Assembly: GCA_031284445.1 (NCBI GenBank)
Contig: JAISZW010000179.1
Location: forward strand, 1 to 8,747
Reading direction: 5' to 3'
From: Candidatus Methanovirga basalitermitum
Lineage (GTDB): Archaea; Methanobacteriota; Methanobacteria; Methanobacteriales; Methanobacteriaceae
DNA: 8,747 nt
The notes beneath the pieces were generated by a model. The model was not told the origin of the DNA. It searched no databases and saw only the letters and a list, made by a program, of their open reading frames with translations. Position numbers and translations under genes: made by a program. Shown piece after piece: positions 1 through 5,056 of this stretch (positions within the stretch are counted from its first letter, which is position 1; each line of letters opens with the position of its first letter).

Positions 1-2
1 AT

Positions 3-179
3 ACTTGTGAAAATAGGCATTCATTACTTAAACCATTTTTAAAAATTTTTAGAGGAGTGTCTAAGAAATATTTAAACGGTTATGTTATGATTTATCAGCA
101 TTTTATTAATTACAAAGAAAATGCACCAGATAAAATACTCCAAACCATAATGAAAAAACGAACTATATCAGGTGCATGA
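3..179 (+). CDS. C-terminal end of an ISXO2-like (IS1595 family) transposase, cut by window start
   Basis: An open frame enters from the left edge and ends at TGA 177-179, giving 58 residues. It contains a Cys-Glu-Asn-Arg-His-Ser stretch followed by an Arg-Gly-Val-Ser-Lys-Lys-Tyr-Leu motif. That combination is typical of the end of ISXO2-like DDE transposases, where the Glu belongs to the catalytic triad and the SKKYL segment follows about 20 residues later. The part shown has no internal stop, but whether the whole gene is intact cannot be judged. A diverged copy of the same 3' end lies at 2729-2809. The ATG of the next reading frame overlaps the stop of this one. The family call is from memory of the motif and is moderately certain. 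Confidence 0.6.
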   Translation, partial: TCENRHSLLKPFLKIFRGVSKKYLNGYVMIYQHFINYKENAPDKILQTIMKKRTISGA

Positions 180-190
180 GCGAAATATAT
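142..190 (+). repeat. Direct repeat, copy 1 (IS 3' end)
   Basis: These 49 bases match 2772-2820 without gaps at an exact offset of 2630, with 41 of 49 positions identical by my count. The repeat covers the last 12 codons of the transposase and continues past its stop, so it probably marks the right end of the same insertion-sequence type. Confidence 0.75.
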
Positions 191-640
191 ATATATATAT
201 ATATATTGGCTATGTTTTTAATAGCTGTGATGGTTATTAGTTGTGTTGGTGCAGTATCAGCTCGTAGTTCTAGTGATATTGAATATGGTAAAATGATTTT
301 CAACAGCTTTTCTAATTATATGGGTTATATATCTATTGAGTCTGTTAAAAGTAATGGTTATTATGAATTTTGGTATGTAACTAATGCTAATTCCAGAATT
401 AAAAAATGGATTTCAGACTATCCGAAGATAGCTAATAATGTTGGAGAACATCATATTCAAGCCTGTTTTGAGGCTGTTGGATGGCATAAGTATACTACTG
501 ATATTTTCATAGCTGATGATATTGATTGGGCTAAAGGTGTTTACTTAGAAGGTAATACTTATGGCAAACCTAGTGATGCATCGTTGCATGTTTTGTATTA
601 TGATTTACATGGTATTTATCAAGATAGAAAAGTAACTTAA
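176..640 (+). CDS. Small secreted or membrane-anchored protein of unknown function
   Basis: This frame encodes 154 residues that I do not recognise as a named family. Residues 10-29 form one hydrophobic segment ending in an Ala-Val-Ser-Ala-type site, consistent with a Sec signal peptide; the remaining 125 residues are polar and rich in Tyr, Asn and Ser. A His-His pair and Trp/Tyr-rich motifs suggest a folded extracytoplasmic domain. The start is doubtful. ATG 176 overlaps the transposase stop and the next codons are made of an (AT)11 tract; ATG 212 is the first start outside that material and would give 142 residues that still begin with the signal segment. There is no well-spaced ribosome binding site at either. 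An insertion sequence may have replaced the original 5' end. The body looks genuinely coding, with no stops and a typical amino-acid mix. Confidence 0.6.
   Translation: MSEIYIYIYILAMFLIAVMVISCVGAVSARSSSDIEYGKMIFNSFSNYMGYISIESVKSNGYYEFWYVTNANSRIKKWISDYPKIANNVGEHHIQACFEAVGWHKYTTDIFIADDIDWAKGVYLEGNTYGKPSDASLHVLYYDLHGIYQDRKVT
185..206. repeat. (AT)11 dinucleotide tract
   Basis: Eleven uninterrupted AT units lie between the first ATG (176) and the second in-frame ATG (212) of the secreted-protein gene. Gain or loss of one unit would break the frame from ATG 176 but leave ATG 212 untouched. The tract follows directly on the IS end repeat. Confidence 0.9.
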
Positions 641-831
641 ATATATTAATTTATTGGTTTTGGTTTGTCGTGGAAGAGAAAGATCTGACTTTAAGTTATT
701 TAATCTGAAAAATTCCATTATTATGTCATTTTTAATAAAAATAGGTGCCTGTGAAAACAGCATGATTTTTTTGGAGATTGAAAATTTTGTTTTTTTTTTA
801 CTCAGAAAAATTATTTTAGGTAGTGACCCTT

Positions 832-1282
832 TTAACTACTGATGTTTTTGTGTATATGGAATGTTAATAGTTTTTTTAAAGACCATATATTGGTCAGTTT
901 CTTGCAGAGATCATTGGTATCCTATTTTATCATATTTTCTCTAGACTTTGCCTTATGATTAAAATTAAGTTTTTTAAGAAGGATATGGTCTATTGAGGAT
1001 TATGTGTTACCATTTGTAAAAGTTAGATGATATTGTAAACTATTCGTCTTCTTTTAGAGAGAGATATTGTTTTCATTGTCTTCTCTTGTTTTCTTGTCTT
1101 AAGTTTTTTTTGCTCGTTTTGATGGAGGTTTGAGAACTGTTAATCTTATCTGGATTTTCATTATACTATCTTTTAAAGTATTGACTAATTTTTGACCTTC
1201 TCTTTTTTTTATTACTTGTATATATTTTAATTTTTTCATAGGTGATTGAGATGTGTTTTGGGTCTTCCTATTAACTATGTTT
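832..1282 (-). pseudogene. Decayed minus-strand coding region, probably an old transposase
   Basis: The plus strand is very T-rich from 641 to 1280, which is explained by A-rich coding sequence on the other strand. Read on the minus strand, a frame is open from 1282 to a stop at 1099-1101. It holds a Lys-rich, coil-like segment ending in a Pro-Pro-Ser-Lys-Arg-Ala stretch. At the T8 run (1104-1111) a one-base shift restores a sensible frame for about 28 more codons. A third frame, about 999 to 832, reads smoothly apart from an internal stop and ends in a Trp-Ser-Leu-Lys-Lys-Leu-Leu segment. A basic coiled N-terminus followed by a Pro-Ser-Lys linker is seen in IS66-like transposases, but no catalytic motif is visible, so the identity is a guess. 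The rest of 641-1280 shows nothing else. Confidence 0.4.
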
Positions 1283-1328
1283 TAAAACTCAACAGTATAA
1301 ATACTGTATATAGTTGCTGAGTTTAAAA
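1280..1328. repeat. Nested palindrome (hairpin)
   Basis: The outer arms 1280-1291 and 1318-1328 are complementary with one extra A on the left. The inner arms 1292-1298 and 1301-1307 are perfect 7-bp complements around AA. Ten bases bulge out on the right side. It sits exactly between the minus-strand remnant and the plus-strand transposase pseudogene and could be an IS end or a terminator. Confidence 0.55.
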
Positions 1329-1373
1329 TGAATTGAAGATTCATGCAATTAAAACCATAAATAGGAAATTGAT

Positions 1374-2164
1374 ATGGCTATTGATTATGTTAATATTCCT
1401 TATTATGGTGAAAGAAAACAATGTTGATACAATTAAAACCCACCTAAACAGGGAACTATTCGATTTTATGCTTATGCTTCAACATATGTAATATTAAGAA
1501 AATAAACGATTACACATTAGCTGAAATTATATTCACAGGAGAAACTTTAAAAGATACAGTATGATTTCATAGTAAAAGAAATCGAAGCCATTGGGTTTAA
1601 AATTAAAACACTTTTCCTTTAATAGAGAGTTTTACACTATAGATGTGATAAATTATCTTTAAAACAGGAGAACATCTTTTATCATGCCTTGTGTGAAAAG
1701 AGGATCCTGTGGGGGAATATGAAACCTATTAACTGGAAAAAAGTTATTCTAAAGAGTATTACTATGCGTTTAAGGGATAATGAAGCTACATTTCAATTTA
1801 ATATAGTTGTTAAATACTCTAAAGGAAAATACAATCGAAATGGAATAGAACACTTTGTATATGCAGTATATGATGTGGATATCCCTTTAAAAAACACGTT
1901 TAAGGAGTATAGAAAATGTTTTGGATATAGAATCCAGTTACAGACTAAAGACAAGCAAGAACACATACCAGCACAAAAAAACCAGAATGAAGGCTTTTAT
2001 ACATAGGATTAGGTCTCCTACTAGTTAATATTTGGATCTACATCCAGCAGACCAGCATACAATGTCAAGGCGGTCGACGGAAAATAACTATGGACATTCA
2101 AAACCATGCTAAAGCAAAATCAACAGATCAAAAATTAGGATTCAACAACAAAATAACAATCTAA
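1374..2164 (+). pseudogene. IS4/ISH3-like DDE transposase pseudogene
   Basis: Joining several reading frames recovers the catalytic part of an archaeal ISH3-like transposase. Parts in order: an Ala-Ile-Asp-Tyr-Val-Asn-Ile-Pro-Tyr-Tyr-Gly block with the first catalytic Asp (1374-1415); a Tyr-Ala-Tyr-Ala block near 1470; the region around the second catalytic residue (about 1617-1660), where the usual Leu-Asp-Arg-Glu-Phe-Tyr reads Phe-Asn-Arg-Glu-Phe-Tyr; the one long open piece (1689-2006) with the Lys-Tyr-Ser-Lys-Gly-Lys and Tyr-Arg-Lys-Cys-Phe-Gly motifs; and, after further shifts, a C-terminal Leu-Leu-Leu-Val-Asn-Ile-Trp-Ile-Tyr block near 2020. The final stop is 2162-2164. I count at least four frameshifts and several stops, and the N-terminal third is missing, so the gene is dead. 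A few more codons of the same gene may be recognisable from about 1320. Confidence 0.8.
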
Positions 2165-2204
2165 AAACTAACACTTTCACGGGAAAAGTCATGAAAAGCC
2201 TATA

Positions 2205-2231
2205 AAACTCATGAAACTCATGAAACTCAAG
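2205..2231 (+). repeat. Three tandem 9-bp units
   Basis: The unit AAACTCATG occurs at 2205-2213 and 2214-2222, followed by AAACTCAAG at 2223-2231. A related CATGAAAAG stands a little upstream. The array follows the end of the transposase pseudogene. The surrounding stretch 2165-2446 is A-rich and holds no gene that I can support. Confidence 0.7.
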
Positions 2232-2448
2232 TACTAAATAATCATAAAACAAAACAGGAATCTATAGAACATTGGGAAAAAAACTAATTGATAGAAAAAA
2301 GTCAAAAATATGAAACTAAAAACTACTAAAAACCAAAAATATAAAAAACACTTTACGAGCTACTGATTATAATTAAGATTAATAAATTGATAAACATTAC
2401 CATTATCACTATATTTTTCATGTTTTAATATTAACTTTTTTAATATAT

Positions 2449-2677
2449 TTAATATTTTATGTGATGTCTATTCCTGATAACAAATTTAGCATGTAATTTT
2501 GGACACAACCATAATTTTTGCTTAAAACTCACTATATATAGTAAAATCATTGAACATCAATCTAAAGCATTTTTCATTAAGTCGATCTTTACCTTGTTTT
2601 GATGTATATGAATTTTCTTTACTACTACTATATAAGTATTGAATTTTAGAATTTTCAGTTAAAAAAAAACCATACAA
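2449..2677 (-). pseudogene. Decayed minus-strand gene with a PLD-like HAKF motif
   Basis: On the minus strand a frame is open from 2677 (TTG) to TAA 2522-2524 and reads as a normal soluble protein, with a Gly-Lys-Asp-Arg-Leu-Asn-Glu-Lys segment and a Phe-Thr-Ile-Tyr-Ser-Glu-Phe end. A change of frame just at that stop continues as Phe-Lys-Gln-Lys-Leu-Trp, then Leu-His-Ala-Lys-Phe-Val-Ile, and stops at 2449-2451. His-x-Lys followed by hydrophobic residues is the core of phospholipase-D-type nuclease sites (HxKxxxxD), but the Asp position holds Asn/Arg here and only one such motif is present. I infer a broken remnant of a PLD-like protein; the coding character is more certain than the family. 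Nothing else is seen between 2678 and 2728. Confidence 0.35.
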
Positions 2678-2728
2678 TTCGTACTTTTATATGACATTGA
2701 TATAATGAACTCTAAATATCTGAAATAA

Positions 2729-2820
2729 AATAGCAAACACCTTCAATTTTTCCAAAAAACCTATGATACTAAAACCATAATGAAAGAACAAAACATATCA
2801 AGTGTGTGAGCGAAAAATAT
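2729..2820 (+). pseudogene. Remnant of a transposase 3' end and IS end (second copy)
   Basis: A short open frame (after TAA 2726-2728, ending at TGA 2807-2809) ends in the same pattern as the transposase tail at the start of the window: Thr-Ile-Met-Lys, then Ile-Ser, then a small residue and stop. The last 49 bases, 2772-2820, are the second copy of the direct repeat. Nothing recognisable of the rest of the transposase is left upstream, so this is a truncated IS right end. It lies immediately before the fen promoter. Confidence 0.6.
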
Positions 2821-2831
2821 ATCTAATTTCT

Positions 2832-2842
2832 AAAATATAAAT
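2832..2842 (+). promoter_or_regulatory. Likely TATA box of fen
   Basis: An AAAATATAAAT element is centred about 43 bases before GTG 2880. Transcription would start near 2862 and give a short leader holding GTGATT (2871-2876) as the ribosome binding site. The same element sits directly against ATG 2847, which speaks against that upstream start. Confidence 0.4.
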
Positions 2843-2879
2843 TCTCATGTTAAATAAATATAGTTTAGTTGTGATTGAT

Positions 2880-3857
2880 GTGGGAGTAAAAATAAAAGAT
2901 CTATTGACCATTGATAGTATAAATTTAAAAGATTTAAATGGAAAAACAATAGCTATTGATGCTGCAAATATAATATATCAATTTTTGTCAAGTATTAGGC
3001 AAGAAGATGGAAGTCCATTAGTGAATAAAGAAGGAAATACAACTTCTCATCTAAGTGGAATATTGTATAGAACATCTTCAATTGTAGAGAAAGGAATAAA
3101 GCCTATCTATGTTTTTGACGGGAAACCATCTCATTTAAAAGAAGAAACAATTTCAAAAAGAAAAAAAATAAAAGAGGAGTCTGAAAAGAAATGGAAAAAG
3201 GCATTAGAAGAAGGAGATACTGATACTGCACGTAAATATGCAATACGAACATCAAGAATGTCTACTTATGTTATCGAATCATCGAAAAAGCTATTAGATT
3301 TAATGGGTGTTCCTCATGTGCAAGCTTGTGGTGAAGGTGAAGCACAAGCAACATACATGGTAAGAAAAGGTGATGTTTGGGCTGTTGCCTCTCAAGATTA
3401 TGATTGTTTATTGTTTGGGGCACCAAGGATTGTTAGAAATCTTACATTGAATAGAAAAAGATTAGAGTTCATTGAATTGAAAAAAGTTTTAATTGAACTT
3501 GGGTTAAGTAGAAAAGAACTTATTGATGTATCATTAATGATTGGGACAGATTTTAACCCAGGAATTAAGGGTATAGGATCTAAAACTGGTGTTAAAATAA
3601 TTAAATCACAATCATTAGAGGATTATTTAAAAGAATCAGGAAAAGATTTAGGTAGAAATATTTATCAGTTAAGAGACTTATTTCTTAATCATGATGTAAA
3701 TGAGAATTATAAAATTAAATGGAAAAATGTTAATGAAGAAAAACTTCTTGAATTTATGTGTGATGAAAATGGCTTCTCAATGGATCGTATTTCAACAGCT
3801 ATTAAGAAAATGAAGAAATCAAAAACAATTCAAAGAAGTTTAGAAGATTGGTTTTAG
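2880..3857 (+). CDS. fen: Flap endonuclease 1 (FEN-1)
   Basis: Structure-specific 5' nuclease that removes 5' flaps during Okazaki-fragment maturation and base excision repair, working on PCNA at the replication fork. The 325-residue protein shows the whole family pattern: N-terminal nuclease domain with Asp27 and Asp80 (Val-Phe-Asp-Gly-Lys-Pro), a helical arch at about 85-135, internal domain with Glu152 and Glu154 (Gly-Glu-Gly-Glu-Ala), Asp173 and Asp175 (Gln-Asp-Tyr-Asp), and Asp224 (Gly-Thr-Asp). A helix-hairpin-helix follows at about 228-240 (Gly-Ile-Lys-Gly-Ile-Gly). The last eight residues, 318-325, form a PIP box (Gln-x-x-Leu-x-x-Trp-Phe). GTG 2880 is preferred over ATG 2847 because it places Met-Gly-Val at the N-terminus, as in FEN-1 generally, where Gly2 lies near the active site. 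It also has a GTGATT ribosome site and a TATA box at the right distance. All metal ligands are present, so it should be active. It stands alone between two stretches of IS debris. Confidence 0.97.
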   Translation: MGVKIKDLLTIDSINLKDLNGKTIAIDAANIIYQFLSSIRQEDGSPLVNKEGNTTSHLSGILYRTSSIVEKGIKPIYVFDGKPSHLKEETISKRKKIKEESEKKWKKALEEGDTDTARKYAIRTSRMSTYVIESSKKLLDLMGVPHVQACGEGEAQATYMVRKGDVWAVASQDYDCLLFGAPRIVRNLTLNRKRLEFIELKKVLIELGLSRKELIDVSLMIGTDFNPGIKGIGSKTGVKIIKSQSLEDYLKESGKDLGRNIYQLRDLFLNHDVNENYKIKWKNVNEEKLLEFMCDENGFSMDRISTAIKKMKKSKTIQRSLEDWF

Positions 3858-3861
3858 ATTA

Positions 3862-3866
3862 TTTTT
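3862..3866 (+). terminator. Oligo-T terminator after fen
   Basis: A TTTTT run lies five bases after the fen stop. Archaeal RNA polymerase commonly terminates at such runs without a hairpin. This is the only T-run of this length close behind the gene. Confidence 0.35.
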
Positions 3867-3882
3867 CTGGGTAGGTTTTGAT

Positions 3883-3923
3883 GAACCAATAGAGGTTCGC
3901 AATCCCCTTACTTTAGTGATGGG
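3883..3923 (+). repeat. Two adjacent hairpins resembling an IS200/IS605 right end
   Basis: GAACC (3883-3887) pairs with GGTTC (3894-3898). Directly behind, CCCCTTAC (3904-3911) pairs imperfectly with GTGATGGG (3916-3923) around TTTA. A CCCC-to-GGG hairpin of this kind is typical of the right end of IS605-type elements and of the 3' end of the TnpB guide (omega/re) RNA. Here it lies upstream of tnpA, where a right end is not expected, and no tnpB is visible. It could also be a plain hairpin behind fen. Confidence 0.4.
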
Positions 3924-3936
3924 TTAGAAAGGTGTT

Positions 3937-3964
3937 TATACTTAGTTGTTACATACTAAGTATA
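3937..3964 (+). repeat. 9-bp perfect hairpin at the left end of the IS200/IS605 remnant
   Basis: TATACTTAG (3937-3945) and CTAAGTATA (3956-3964) are perfect complements with a 10-base loop. The right arm ends on the first base of the tnpA start codon. IS200/IS605 elements carry hairpins at the left end that serve as TnpA recognition sites and can also hide the tnpA translation start, which fits this place. Confidence 0.6.
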
Positions 3965-4366
3965 TGGATTTAGAAAGTACAACCAATGGTGTTTATTCTT
4001 TAAACTTTCATCTTATTTTTGTTGTAAAATACGGAAGAAAGATATTAGAAGACCTAATTGATATTACTATTAAAAACTGCTACAAGAAGAGTAGCAGAAG
4101 ATAATACAATTAATATTAAAGAAATGGAGACAGATAAAGACAATATACATATTATTATTTAGTTGCAAGCCAACTATTAATATAATTAAATTTATTAAAG
4201 AAGTTAAAGGTAAAAGCAGTAGAGCTTTAAAGATTAAAATATCCAAATTTTAATGAAAAAGTCCATAAAGATTATTTATGGGGTCCAAGTTACTTTTTTT
4301 TTATGTACAACTGGAGGTGTTACAATTGAGATTATCGAACAATACATTAAAAATCAAGGGAATTAG
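3964..4366 (+). pseudogene. tnpA: IS200/IS605 family TnpA (Y1 HUH transposase) pseudogene
   Basis: TnpA moves single-stranded IS DNA by means of a Tyr nucleophile and an HUH metal site. The start reads Met-Asp-Leu-Glu-Ser-Thr, then a Gly-Val-Tyr-Ser-Leu-Asn-Phe-His-Leu-Ile-Phe-Val-Val-Lys-Tyr block, the standard TnpA N-terminus. Later pieces in other frames give Glu-Met-Glu-Thr-Asp-Lys-Asp followed by Asn-Ile-His at 4142-4150, where the HUH motif should read His-x-His, so the first His is lost. After that come Asn-Ile-Ile-Lys-Phe-Ile-Lys-Glu-Val-Lys-Gly, Leu-Trp-Gly-Pro-Ser-Tyr-Phe, and finally Ile-Ile-Glu-Gln-Tyr-Ile-Lys-Asn-Gln with the catalytic Tyr at 4343-4345. Total length (about 134 codons) is normal. 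At least three frameshifts and in-frame stops are present, one shift falling on a long T run near 4293-4302. No tnpB follows. From 4367 to 4440 I see nothing further. Confidence 0.85.
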
Positions 4367-4444
4367 AAGAACTTTAAATAGTACAATCATTAAAACATAC
4401 AATGGATAATTCATTAGAGTTTAGATTACTTATTGAAGTTTATT

Positions 4445-4458
4445 AATTTATATAAATT
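4445..4458 (+). promoter_or_regulatory. Palindromic TATA region of the cupin-ligase-metE operon
   Basis: AATTTATATAAATT is a perfect 14-bp palindrome containing a TTTATATA-type archaeal TATA box. It ends 19 bases before TTG 4478, so transcription would begin close to the start codon. A repressor bound there would block TBP; the HTH protein encoded next is an obvious candidate. In such AT-rich DNA the palindrome could also be chance. Confidence 0.4.
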
Positions 4459-4477
4459 CTCATTAAAGGTGTTGTTT

Positions 4478-5032
4478 TTGAAGGAAAATAATAAAGATAT
4501 TGGAAATAGAATAAAAGAGCTTAGAGAGATATTAGATATTAGTTCAGAAGAATTATCTAATGGACTAAAAATTTCTAAGGAAAAATATCTTGCTTATGAA
4601 AATGGTGAAAGAGATATTCCTGCAAGTATATTATATGAAATAGCTCAAAGATTCAATGTAGATATGGGTTTATTAATTACTGGTGAAGATACAAAAATGC
4701 ATATTTTTACAATTACTCGCAGAGGAGAGGGAACTTCTGTTGATAGGAGAAAACAATATTGCTATGAAAATCTGGCTTCTAAATTCATACATAAAAAAGT
4801 TGAACCATTCATTGTTACAGTTGACCCTTCAAAGTATGATAATAAACCAAGTGAAAGCACTCATTTAGGTCAAGAATTTAACTACATTTTAGAAGGTTCT
4901 TTAATGATATGTATTAACGACAACGAGATTATTCTAAATAAGGGTGATTCAATATTTTTTGATTCTAAGTATCTTCACTATATGAAAGCATTGAACAATG
5001 AAATAGCTAAATTCTTAGCTATTATCATATAA
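4478..5032 (+). CDS. XRE-family HTH regulator with C-terminal cupin domain
   Basis: Transcriptional regulator of 184 residues. Residues 7-67 form an XRE/lambda-repressor-type helix-turn-helix (Ile-Gly-Asn-Arg-Ile-Lys-Glu-Leu-Arg, then Ser-Ser-Glu-Glu-Leu, then Tyr-Glu-Asn-Gly-Glu-Arg-Asp-Ile-Pro). Residues about 105-184 form a cupin barrel with His129, Glu133 and a Gly-Asp-Ser-Ile-Phe-Phe turn before His167; this is a plausible effector or metal site. TTG 4478 is chosen as start because AGGTG lies at 4467-4471 with correct spacing and the N-terminus then matches the usual family start just before the HTH. ATG 4433 would add 15 residues and lies upstream of the TATA element. It is the first gene of the presumed operon, 24 bases before the acyl-CoA synthetase, as commonly seen in methanogens for this pair. 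The effector is unknown; an acyl-CoA or the free acid is a guess. Confidence 0.9.
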   Translation: MKENNKDIGNRIKELREILDISSEELSNGLKISKEKYLAYENGERDIPASILYEIAQRFNVDMGLLITGEDTKMHIFTITRRGEGTSVDRRKQYCYENLASKFIHKKVEPFIVTVDPSKYDNKPSESTHLGQEFNYILEGSLMICINDNEIILNKGDSIFFDSKYLHYMKALNNEIAKFLAIII

Positions 5033-5056
5033 AATAGCTATTAAGGCATGGTTTTT

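Noticed and set aside
654..842. 62-residue plus-strand reading frame
   Set aside because: No ribosome site, low-complexity Phe/Leu/Ile content from a T-rich stretch, and the opposite strand gives the better coding explanation.
1689..2006. 105-residue plus-strand frame as an independent gene
   Set aside because: It is the longest surviving piece of the frameshifted transposase, not a gene with its own start.
2205..2231. Attachment site or origin iterons
   Set aside because: Only three 9-bp units, no integrase, tRNA or Cdc6/Orc gene nearby.
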